56,183 nt of DNA, taken from Acanthaster planci. Its lineage: Eukaryota > Echinodermata > Asteroidea > Valvatida > Acanthasteridae. Below are positions 34,310-45,796 of the stretch, piece by piece. The position numbers and the translations under genes were made by a program. The stretch is taken from assembly GCF_001949145.1 (NCBI RefSeq), contig NW_019091560.1, forward strand, positions 378,733-434,915, in the 5' to 3' direction. The first letter of the stretch is position 1; the number at the start of each line of letters is the position of its first letter. Under the pieces are notes generated by a model. It was not told where the DNA came from. It ran no database searches and was given only the letters and a program-made list of their open reading frames with translations.

Positions 34310-34395
34310 CGTGGCAGGCAGGCAGGCCGAGACAAGTGCAATACGACTCACTTCGGTTCACATATGACACTTCTTTCGGCCTGTCTGTCACGCCC
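34310..34395 (-). ncRNA. mir-92: miR-92 precursor, copy 3 (UUGUCUCGG type)
   Basis: The mature 3p strand at 34343-34322 begins UAUUGCACUUGUCUCGGCC; CUCGG in place of CCCGG makes it intermediate between miR-92 and miR-25. The 5' arm at 34386-34363 (GACAGGCCGAAAGAAGTGTC) pairs nearly completely: CAGGCCGA with TCGGCCTG and AAGTG with CACTT. The loop is about 19 nt. The basal flank is a GCAG/GCCT repeat (GGCAGGCAGGCAGG on the plus strand), which extends the stem. Confidence 0.9.
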
Positions 34396-34959
34396 ATAGT
34401 CTCGTATCATGGAACTGGAAGCTTGTCTGTAATACTGTGTGTAGTCAAGGTTAGTATACATCGTACATATCAGTATCTCCAGCTTTCGGAGTACGGAGAT
34501 TATAATGTCGGAGAGCAACTTGATCAAGCTAATCAATGCCTTCCACGGACGGTGCTAGTTGCAGTGAAACAAATTCGTTTTACAAGTCCTGTAAATATCG
34601 ATTTTGCTCTGTTCCAATGGAAGACTGTTTTATTCAACACATTCACTCAAGGTCAAATATAGACCCAATGCCTTAATGCAGGGAGAATTACACTCTCACG
34701 AACACCGAGAATGCGTACTGAAATTTGCGACTCCAAATGGGATTTGCTAGTGGAAAAGTGATCCCAGTATAAGTTCAATCTACCGATTCTGAATAGTCGC
34801 AACATCATACCAGTGGACCCAGTGGAAGCAGTTCTGCAATACATGTGTGGAAATTTCGGACGAATTCCGATAAAAGGAAGAACTCTTTGAAGCAATGAAG
34901 TTCGGTTGAATCAAGTTCATATTAACAAAGTTCACCATACAGACGCCTCGACTCATGTT

Positions 34960-35045
34960 GTGCTGGCTAGCAGGCCGGGACGAGTGCAATATTACCCTCA
35001 AAATGACAACATGGCGCTCGCCAAGACCTGCCAGACAGCACCATT
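34960..35045 (-). ncRNA. mir-92: miR-92 precursor, copy 4 (UCGU type)
   Basis: The mature 3p strand at 34991-34970 begins UAUUGCACUCGUCCCGGCC and ends CUGC. The 5' arm at 35034-35008 (starting CTGGCAGGTCTTGGCGAGCG) pairs through GCAGG, CGAG and GC with wobbles between. It is 649 bp upstream (in minus-strand sense) of copy 3. With copy 2 it forms the C10 pair of the cluster. It is the most 5' of the four close copies on the minus strand. Confidence 0.9.
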
Positions 35046-38000
35046 GTCATGCAAGTATGTATTGTATTTAAAACAAAAGGCCACACCATCTCACCAAGAC
35101 CTCAGGAAATGCCACCTGATTCTCCATCTTGGTCTTCACCGTGATGGAGTACTCGATATTCTTTTGCACTTTCCAAGGTTGTTCCCTGTTAAATAATCAG
35201 GAAAAATTAGATTAATCATCGACTTTTGAATGCAGTTACTGTCATTTAGTCCTAACATTCATCCATGCAATCATCAACCATAACCGAATGGGGTTCATAA
35301 TAACCTCTCTAGCCCGAGTTTCAGGCGACCATTAAAAGCCGGATAATTTTGGTTTGGGCCCCCAGGCTGTGACCTTATGTGCCTGGGTCAGTTTTCTTTT
35401 GAAAACTTAAGTACATGTATTCTTTCAAATTGTTGAGGCAAAAGATAACTATTGTTGGCTATCAATTGGTTCTCCTTAGTCCCTTTCACCATTACCTAGA
35501 GGACCGAACGTGTGATTAGCCTTTTTACAATTACTGCAATTTTTCCACATGGTGCCTGTAAACTACTGCATGTAGTTTGGACAATTTTTCTCATTCATCA
35601 AACAAAGGCTTCAAAACCAAAATGTCTTTACTAGTTATGCCACATTATACACTTTAAAATCCCCAGAATCCAAGCTCTTTTTTACCGTTTTTACTTGAAG
35701 TTGAAAAAAGAGTGGGAGTGACCGCTACCTTGCCACCTGTTGTTTCAAACATACGTACATGAAAGAATTCTTGTACGATTCCGAAAATGTCCTTGAAAAT
35801 TCATTACTAGGGAGTACGGGATGCGCCTGCAAACCTCAAGACAGGCATTAAGACAAGCCCCAGTAAGCTTACCCGTTTCATTGGCTACGTATGTACATGT
35901 ACATGAAACATTCTCTGATGCCAGCACCCACATGCCAATTCCGGGAAACCTCTATCCATGGTATGCATGTATAAATATGTACATGTACACGTACATTGTA
36001 GGGTACACCATGTACAGTACAATGTTAGTGCTTTGGCCGTGTTCAGGTGCAATCAGCAGGAAGCCAAAGGCACCCTGCATGCCAGCCGTCCAGCCCCTCT
36101 GTTTATCTTTCCAGTCAAAGTTGACCTCGCAACAAACCGTGGGATTTTTCCTTTTACACATATACTGCCTGCAACTGGCAAGGAAAGTTCGTCACGTCAA
36201 GGGTTATTTTACGTAATGCAGGTCCGCTAGGGCAGGTAGCAACCAGGTACCAACCACACATGCCCAGGTGTACAGTTTAGACCATTCTGATTATTTTGGC
36301 AATTACATGTACATGTAAATAGATATTTCTTGGAAACCAACAGATGTATTTTAGGCGTCACTTGTAACACAACCCACCAGAACCGTTACATTGCTCCTGA
36401 CACACTTAACAGACAAAAGTGGTATTATACTATTAAACTGACAGACCACCCGCTCTTCTTCCGTGATTTACAGAAGCCAGCCAGACAGGCATTCATATCA
36501 ACGCGTGTCTCTGACGGCCCTCGATCAACATTCGCTACGTATGTACGGAGACACTGGGCACGTCCTTGAATTTGACCGTTTGTGTAGTCCTTACAAACAA
36601 CACCTGGCATCTGAAGTTCTTGCCTAGGCCAAAGTCAAATGCCTCAAATGAAGAACTGGAAAAGAGTACAAGTTTATGGTTAGACTAGTCGATGCTTTCT
36701 TTTTTGTTATAGTGCCATCACAGGGTAACTGTCATTACTAAAATCATGCTGAGACAGACTTAACTTACTGAACGAAAACTTCGGTGAGCAACACAGCTGC
36801 ACTGCGAAAAGGTATGTTTAGAATGATATGTTCGCAATTCTTTGCAATTTTGAGGAATGGGATAAATGTAACGTTTCCACTGCTAGTACCCCTCCATGAT
36901 GGCACCATTAATATATGTTCTTTCTCTAATGTGGCACCAAGCGTCACACTGTCGATTTGGCAAATTGTATTCGACCTTGGAATAACCACGGACACTAAAA
37001 AGCCGCGCTCTTGCCATGCGCGGCATTCTCCGTTGTTTGGTGCGGGTCGCTTTGGTAACCACTAACCGCCACAATAAATAATGGCAGAAATTCAGCAACC
37101 CCTTCGTAATTTGGGGCGCAAGGTCAAAGGTCAGAAAGCATAGCAGCACTTGGTAAGGCAGGTGGGGACTAACCTACGCGATCTCTATAAATATACATGT
37201 ACGTACATTTACATGTACAGTTATTATGTATACATGTATTACTATGTGCAGTCCTGGTTCGAACGTACAGTACAGCACAAGCAAATACGCACATTAACAC
37301 ATGTTCTCGCCTAAATTAGATCATGGTCCCGTTATTTTTTTAAAATTCTGCGATGATAGTCACGAGCGATTGACGAATTAATTCTAAATTCACTAACAAG
37401 GCCTAACTGACCGGTGACTTGATGCTGTACATAGACGGACAATATTTGACCTGTTTCAGCATTGGCAATAAAATGGTAAAATTGTGTGCCGGGGAAACAA
37501 TTCAAAAATTAAAATATCCCAAAGTCTCTTACACCCAAAGTCGATGAAGAAGTGCGATTATAACAAGTCTGGGTGAACATTTTCTAGTTGAGCTGTTCCA
37601 TTTTGTACAAAAGGACAGAATACAGATCTATTCATATGCACAGTTGTTTGAACTTTGAAGACGGTACAGACGCCTTCAATTATTATGGTAACATGCTTCA
37701 ATTTAGCAATAGAAAGCCTAAGTAAATACTCGTACATAATGCAGACAGCACTGATTATTCAGAGGGACTTGTGATAAACGAGGGGTCCTGGCGAAAGACG
37801 ATCGCCTCGTGGGATTGATAGAGCGCGTTTGGCTCGGCTGGTTTGACCATGGAGCTTATTAAACACATTCATGATTTGAAGGCCTGCCGTTTAAAATACT
37901 AATAGATAATATAAAGAGGTTCTACTTCACTAGAACGTTTCTTAGTTTTAGGGGATAAAAATAAGTATAAAATACCAAATAAAAAAAATACCAAAAATTG

Positions 38001-41000
38001 GACACCTTACTGGCTATGAAACTCCCGGATACCTTAACTTTCGTGCCTGGCTAAGTTTCGTGTGTAGGTGTTGTACGTGTGTACGTTTTGAAGCATCCAA
38101 GCCATAGTCGTGTAGCCTCATTTCTCACGTCCTTTCTAACGACGGTTTCCTAATCACTTATCACCAGTCACCACAAATAAGTAAAACACCTCAATTCCGA
38201 CAAAGTGAAACCAAAGTTGGAAAACTAATTCAAATATTTTTAATTTCTCACACCCCCACAAATATTGCGTGGACATCAGGCACTGCCCAAATTTTTGTCA
38301 AGTGCCAAGATGGGGCATGCCCAACTATGTTGAAACAGTTTGGCATGCCCAACTTTGGGTGGAAATACTGAATGAAAGACAGGGCGCGGGCAAGTAGTCT
38401 TGCAATATACATGTACACTGCAAAATTAATCAACTGAGAAAAAAGGATCACATTAAATGAAAAATGACAGATTGCAAGAGGAAAACTTGACGAAAGGGGA
38501 GACAGCAAAAACTAGCTACCCTTACCATTAAAACGGGTAACAGCCCAGTTCTCGCAATAATAAATATTTAGTTCTGATGGATTATGGATAATGACGGTTG
38601 GGCGTGCCCAAAGTTGGCGATGGATAAAGTTGGGACAAAACTTACACACCTCGAAGTGAAGCAAGAATGGCGTGGTTCTCGGGTCAATCCAGGTTTGGGG
38701 ACAGAGCTTTTTGTCATAGCGCACACGACTTGCACAAGCCCACTCACAATGACATGGGTGAGGTACTCGAGTACATGCGCATTTTTGTTGAAGCAATCAC
38801 AATTCGTACTCATATTGGACATGCCCATGGCCGATTTCATTCAACACAACACAATGGCCAATATAAAGGGCCCTTGCGGACTTTTGTTGGACTACACAGC
38901 ACGGAATGGTTCGATCCAGGACAAGTAGCACTTAAGGCATAGTGTGATATGCGCATATGGCTTCATTGTACATTTTAGGCGAACCGCCAAAACAGTTCTC
39001 GAGGCGCCATTGATAATGGTATATCAGGATTGCCCATAAGTGACCTACACAGTACACTAAGCGGACGCATAGGGATCAATAAAAGGTCTAAAGGTTATTC
39101 CTTGAGGGATAACACACGAAGAGTACTTTTCGGAGGGTTGGTGGTTTATTATCTAGCTGATAAGCCGACCAACAAACATAAATCGGCAAATGCAAATTGC
39201 GAGAAGTTACCGCAGCGGCTTGTACAGATCAAGTAAATGTAACAAGCCTTCAGACTTCATGAAACGCAGCCTAGCCAACCGCATCACATTAAGTTGGACT
39301 TGTTGAAAATGTCAGCAATGTTATTCGTATCACACCACGATCATGACGATTGCACGTTTATATCACTCTGGACTGAACAAATTTACTGAAGATTCATCAA
39401 AACACTTGTTAAAACAAGTACCAAATTTACTTAACATCGTTGATATAGGGAAAATGGGTCGGTATGCAAGTATGCACAGTAACACATTTAATTGTGAGAA
39501 ATATAATGAGAACTTTTTCCATCAACCATCGACTTGTAAGTGAACAGGAAATTTCTAAAATACATGTAGGCTAGCTCTTACCATGCCAGCATAATGATGC
39601 TGTGCGGTTCCAAACGTTAACCTTTCTATCCACAGTGAACAAGCGTGTACTGAACACTGGCAAGACAGCTCCGCTTGTGCAAACCACTCAAAACCCCCAA
39701 AACGTCATAATGTTGTACCAACGAATTCACATCGCTTGTGTTATCAGCCAAGGGCACGGCCCATGAAGGATGTCCAAAATGTCCAGCCGTTGACCTATTG
39801 CAGGAATATAATGAATGGGATTAGGTAAATACGCGCTTTTCAAACATCCTGTCGAGAGCTATGGGGCAGACCATTTCAAGTTTGGGGGTGGGAAAATTTT
39901 AACCAAGACGGGTCACATTTCAGTGAACAGGATAAAATGTCACGGAGTCCACGGAGTGTAATTTTGGTGAATCAACGTAACTTTGAATCGAGGCAGTAAA
40001 AATTGCACAAATATAGGAATTTCTTTCCGATATAATTTTCCTTTAAATTTATTCCTCGAAGATAAACTATCATCCCTAAAACACTATTGTGTTGGGAATG
40101 AACAGGTTCATTGGCCAGTTGCGCATAGTTTAACATGCCGAACGAAGCGATAACAAAAGCCTCACCATTTTACACGTCTATTGTGCCCTGCTGCCGCGCT
40201 TATATGCCTCATGGAGATATGCAAGGCCTTTGAAAGGAAATAAATGAGGTTGAGGATTTAAGTATGAACACCAGAACCATGTTGCTGTTTCATGGCGTGC
40301 ACAAGTTTACAAATGGTGAAAGTGAGCATGGAGTATTCATAAAAGAGTTAAAAAGGTGCATCAGAAAATAATTTCTTCGTCTAATCTTGGTCTTTGAATT
40401 CGAATTCTGGTGTTGTTTCCTCATTTAGTTTCCCCATTTCCTACCTCCATGATTTACCGCTTCAAGAACTGACGAATATTCCACCGCATCGTAATCCCAA
40501 TATTAAAGGTAGAATCCCTCGATTAAAGGTAGAACTGCCCAAAACAAGGGGAACGGCCGTTCACACGATTTCAGAGAAGATTTCTGAGGCTGAGTAAATT
40601 TCCCACATTCACAGCTAAACTTCACTGACCGCAGATTCTACCACCAAAAAGTGCACCTTTAAACACGCACTATGTTGAATTAATTTGCATGGGTCGCTGA
40701 GTACGTAATATTGGTTATCTAGAATTTGAACAGTGGTAGGCAATCGGGTCCTATGTCCACTGATGTTCCGAACAAGACAGTCTGTAACATGATGCACACC
40801 GCTCAGTTAAATGACCTCTGTGCCTGTTAGTCATGCCTCCTCCTTGACAGAGTATCCCTGTCGGAACAATGATTGGAGAACACTTGTTCTTTGTGCAATT
40901 TAGCGGACAGAAAAAACGGTTTTGAGGCAAACCTTTGAAAGGAATTAGAATCACAAAAGGTGTGTGGAGTTACGTTTGTAACTTCAAGCTTCTTTCTAAG

Positions 41001-42064
41001 TTGACATCTGTTTATTAGTGGTTGAATGCCGGAATAAATTAGGATGCGTACAGAGAGAACTGCAGCATGGAGCAAATAAAACAGAACCCTTGCGAGAAAG
41101 GGAGTGGGTAATGGGGGTATGCTTTAGTACGAAATTCTTCGGTTCATTCAACAAAGCTAGACAAGGTTAAATGGCTCCTGTGCAAGCTGCCTGAGCTTAG
41201 TGGACCACTTCGTCACAATTTCCACTCTGAGAATAACTTTCCCTTTTCAATACATATACACCGACCAAGCCTCGGGTGCAAGGAACTTTTCTTTGGCCTA
41301 ATTTATAAAATAAATGCAAATGTTTGGAGAAATTTATGTTCATTACCAGAGAGGATTCAAAGAAACAAATCAATAAATAGCAGGCTAAATGGATAGAAAA
41401 GAAGGAAATGGACACACAAAATAGGCCAGATGAATATTTAAGACTTGCAAGTCTGCAGCAGGTCAAAGACATCATTTTACTGCAAGTGAAAGTCGAATTT
41501 ATGGGCATAAATTATTTATTCGGATTTCCAATTGCTATCACAAGCTTGCATGCCTATACTTAAAGCCTTATATTGAGTGAGTGACGCATATTTTAGTTGT
41601 TTATCATGTACACAACTGGTAACTCACTAGATATCCACATAATGACAAATAAGTCACATACAATGTACAAAGTAAAATTCAAAGATTGGTCTTCATATTT
41701 ACGATCGCTATTTTCCAGGTAAATTGATTTTTTAAATGTCCATGGAACTTCGAATGCGGAAAACAAACAGTTCGGGTAACTGATCTGATGTTAGTGATGT
41801 TATTCATGCAGCTATGTAAATATAATTCCAGCAGGGGATTTCCCAAATACCTATGTATGAACTTCCACACTTCAAAATATGTTGTTGTCTCATGTATGAC
41901 AACGCTGCAAGCAGTACATATAACTTGACATGTTAATCATTAGTATTACCGCAATAACGAAGGTAAAAAGAATTGACATCAGTACTCGTACGCAGTGTCA
42001 AAACACTCAGTCAGAGAGATTGGAATTTTTTCGGCCTGCTTTCTTGACAGCATCGATGTATGGT
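35046..42064. other. spacer between miR-25-like and miR-92 hairpins
   Basis: No protein gene or further known microRNA recognised. TACATG clusters occur at 35891-35908, 35976-36017, 36306-36318 and 37194-37240. A region at 36769-36994 has exon-like boundaries on the minus strand but is open on both strands. On the minus strand this would be the internal part of a common primary microRNA transcript, if one exists. Confidence 0.4.
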
Positions 42065-42145
42065 TTCTGCGCAATCAGACCGAGATGAGTGCAATGTCGA
42101 CTCTTCAAGACAATTGCAAAACATCTCCATCTCACTGCACAGTGA
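42065..42145 (-). ncRNA. mir-25: miR-25-like precursor of the miR-92 family
   Basis: The 3p strand at 42096-42075 begins CAUUGCACUCAUCUCGGUCU, differing from vertebrate miR-25 (CAUUGCACUUGUCUCGGUCU) at two bases, with identical seed AUUGCAC. The 5' arm at 42135-42112 (GTGAGATGGAGATGTTTTGC) pairs: AGA with TCT, GAGATG with CATCTC, GCAAT with ATTGC, leaving a 15-nt loop. It is 7.1 kb upstream of the four miR-92 copies on the same strand, so it could share their transcript or have its own. In vertebrates miR-25 and miR-92 also sit in related clusters. Confidence 0.88.
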
Positions 42146-45100
42146 AGAGCTTCATCGTTTCGTTGGCAGCTTGGCCAGAATGCTGGATCCAAAACAGTAA
42201 CTTCCACCTCTCTTAATCTCACTGCACATTCCTAACTGGTTGTTAACATAAGATTTAACCACTGATCAGAGATGGACATAAAACTTAAAACTGTTTTTGT
42301 CTTAACGGACATCTTTCCTTTTCTTTTTCCCTTTATTAGGTTGTTTCCACGTTGTCATTTACTCCACTGTGTTTCTTCACTGTTACAGCGAGAATGTGAT
42401 GACTGGAAACAATGCTTATCCCGGTAATAAACTGGGTCAAGGGTCAATAACTGTGTTCAAAGGTTCGATACGCAAGATGGAAACTTAATTAAGCAACATT
42501 GGAATTTGGCAATCACAGTGCTTAGATAAGCCACTGCACTTCACAGTCCATCCGAAAACACACATTTTAAGACTCACAACGCGTACGGGGGAAAGGTGCT
42601 AAAGTATTATCCTGTTAAAGAAAGGTTACAAATGTGAGTATTACTTCAAGAATGGAGGCTTCAAGACACTTGATCGCACCACACTTTCCAGTGATCATCG
42701 TTTACATGTACATGTACATGTATAGCAAAATGAACACGTACACTGTACATGTATGTACATGTACATGTACATACCAAGTTGGGGCGAGTGCTGCCGTCCA
42801 TCTTCTAGGACCTTTGACCTCTTTGCAAGCACCACGAAGCTAGCTGAGCACGAATCGACATCCCTGACCTCACTCGGTATGTTTATTTCCAGCCATTTCA
42901 GAGTCTGTCCGGCCCGGACAGTGTTCCACCAGAGTTTTGAAAGCATAACTGTTAACTCGAATATACATCTAATCTAACGACGTTTCAGAAAACTGTGTAA
43001 CATTAACATTAACATCCTCCTAAAATCAGATCTGCGTCAAAAATATAAACTGGTTTTACCCACTGCAGCTTGAAGTTTGGGCCTAAGGAATGCACACACA
43101 TTTTGTGACCGCACACTTTCCTCTGTGATTTTTAACTGTTGATGGGTTGCAGTACATACACTATGCACGTACACGCAAGCACATGTTGCTTCTCTACTTC
43201 TTTCCCAAGGCAAAAAAACTGCAGCTAGCGCAAAATCGTCAATTCAAATAACTTGACATATCAATTGCAAGTCATTGCAAGTGCAGCTTGGAACCCAACG
43301 AAACCTCTGAAAACAAGCCAAGCATGGAGGAGTGGGCGTGACTATGAAAGAATACACGAACCCGGGTCAAAAAGGTAACCTACTGAGTGGAGTCGCGGGT
43401 CAAGCCGGGGAGATTACTAACTTAATGTAATTTATAATCTCCATGCCCCAAACACGCATGTACTTTCTAAAACGTTCATTTTGGTTGTAGTGCTAAACAC
43501 TGCTGTATGCAGTAATATGAAGCGGTCACAGTGCAAGCAGGGATTCTTGATCTACTAGAACTACGACGATGCAAAAAGCTTTGGCGGGAAATACCAAATA
43601 AAAAATAATCTTAAAACTTCAAAATTCTAATTGCAGAATTCGAATGAGACTGTTTCCTGACATGAATAGAACCATGGTCATTTGTTTTCACTAAATGCAC
43701 CGGGGAATTTCTGCATTTACTCTAACGCTGGCTATCTTCGAAACAATAAAATAATGTAAACTAGTTTTCAAAATCTGCATGGACAATCGTTGAAATTACT
43801 TTTCCCCACATGCCAATAGTACTCGTTTGTCGATATGGATATTATTTTAAACGCACAAGAGCACAAAACTTGTTTGTACGGTTCCAAGGATGGACTTTGG
43901 CTTTACTGAACAAAGGCATTGGCCCAGATAAAATAAATTTCTTATCTTACTCACAGATACGTAGATAAACCATTAATCATGGAACCCATTCAATTGTTGG
44001 CATCACTGTAAGCGGTGCAAACCTGAAAACTGTAAAACAGGAACTGTAAATGATAGCCAAATCCACCTGGCCAAATGCAATTTTCATATATAGTTTCATT
44101 AAAGTGATAAAATGGGCATCAAACATCCTTTTGAAGTTTGACAAATTAGGGATTCACTTTAAAGGTTTCATGAAATAAAATTATTTTATTGCAACTCTTA
44201 AAATTGCATCTTTTTTCAATTTGGTTTTCCAATTTTTAATCTGTGTTACAATAGAGCTGTGATGTCACAGTCATCCCAGGCATTGAACCTCAAAATTGCA
44301 CTGACGTTTGCACAAAAGATGATGGCTCTTCATATTTTGCTGTTTCATTATTATGGCAATAAGCCAGGCAGCAACCTTTCCTAAGAAATGATATCAGTGA
44401 GAAAAATTGGAGTTAAAATTTGAATATGTCTTCCCTTGTTTACATCATGGCGACGTTGCCCTCACTTGTCCAGAAAAATACTAGACCATCGTTAACCTTT
44501 AAAAAGTGCAAAATTTCAATACATTCAACTCTAAAACTATTTCAAACAGTTTTTTTTACATTAAAGGAAAGTATAAAGACGCACAAAAGATGAATCTTAA
44601 AAATTCATTTTATAGATCCTTTAAACAAGGCTTCTCAGTGTTCTGCACAGAGGTGAAACTCGGCATAAAAAACCGGAGGTCATGCTGCCAACATTGAACA
44701 ACGATCTTCTACTGTTCTCGAAAGGTCATCATACCAAATTTATTACCTAACTTTCTTATGAAAGAATTGCAGTAGGGTTATTTCACATATTCAGTTAAAA
44801 TCCTATCCAGTCGTTTAGTTTCCATGCAGGCATTTTAATACCGGCACACGGGTATGCAGTCTGAATACCTACTGTGACCTGACCCGACCTTCTGCATATC
44901 AATTCCACAGGGAAAAAGCCCTTCCAAGAGCAAGAACGTTACGCTTATCAATCTAACAGTTGATTTCAACTTTTAATGATAGGACGTATTACAAATAAGT
45001 CATTTAGCCGATACAGTTAAATCATAACAATTGAAGTGCTCCATTTGGTGCGTTGGAATCACGTAAGTAAAAGAAACATCATGTATAAGCCTTTCATGGC

Positions 45101-45506
45101 TTATAAAGACAAACGCTGGTTGAGTCTTCTAACATTCGGTACTGGTCATAGGACAATGAGACTGGGACTGCATTTCACAGAAGGCTGTTTGGTGCTTGGA
45201 CGCGGCCTTTGAACTATTTTAGGCGGGAAGACACTCAGGCCTTCGTTGATATACGTTTGTTCAGAATGGTCGGCTGGCCTAAAGTCACCAGTGGGTACCT
45301 GAAATTATTCAGTGAAAATAGGCCACGGCCGATCACTTCAGACAATGGTTGCCTTTTAACCACAAAAATGAATGAACAAAAAAAAAAGACTCGAACCAGC
45401 ATGATAAAAACCATTTAAACTCTAAATCTAACCTGACGTTATGTTTATAAGTTACGGTTGAATACAATGGCAGGTTAAATTTTATCACTATTGCTCACTG
45501 CGGAAG
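42146..45506. other. non-coding DNA upstream of the miR-25-like hairpin
   Basis: AT-rich sequence with short chance frames. The densest TACATG array of the window lies at 42704-42771. Nothing else is assignable. The promoter of the minus-strand microRNA transcript would be expected here or further right, but I cannot place it. Confidence 0.35.
42704..42771. repeat. dense TACATG palindromic microsatellite
   Basis: Two uninterrupted runs of the self-complementary hexamer (TACATG)n separated by about 25 bp. Similar short runs recur at about 20 places in the window. Confidence 0.9.
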
Positions 45507-45796
45507 CAGGCAGGGATCCAGATGGAAGTTCCGTGGGTCAACCCCCTGCTTGAACACCAATAATAATAAAAATAACAACAACAATAACAACACTATGTGA
45601 ATACATAAATAAAGTGAAATAACACTTATAACTAGTAAAAAATATGACATCCTGTAAGGGAGATTATTTGTAAATCAGTAACAATGTAATGCATTACCTA
45701 TGCGTCTGTCTGTCCCAGACAACCGGATAGGCCTATAAAAAAATCTCACAGGTCTGAGTGACTACCCCTGGGAAAAAAATCCTGGATCCGCCCCTG
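45507..45796. mobile_element. hAT-type MITE (GGATCC ends)
   Basis: The left end CAGGCAGGGATCCAG and the right end, read inward, CAGGGGCGGATCCAGG are inverted; the latter is a common hAT MITE terminus. The 290-bp interior holds an AATAAC-rich microsatellite at 45557-45592 and no coding frame. The flanking 8 bp do not match well, so the duplication has decayed or the left end is imprecise. Confidence 0.55.

Noticed and set aside
38584-38928. 114-codon plus-strand open frame
   Set aside because: Two minus-strand frames overlap it, composition is not protein-like and no motif or splice context is visible.
40705-40730. TTGGTTATCTAGAATTTG, similar to miR-9
   Set aside because: The match breaks after the first half and no miR-9 star-like arm is present.
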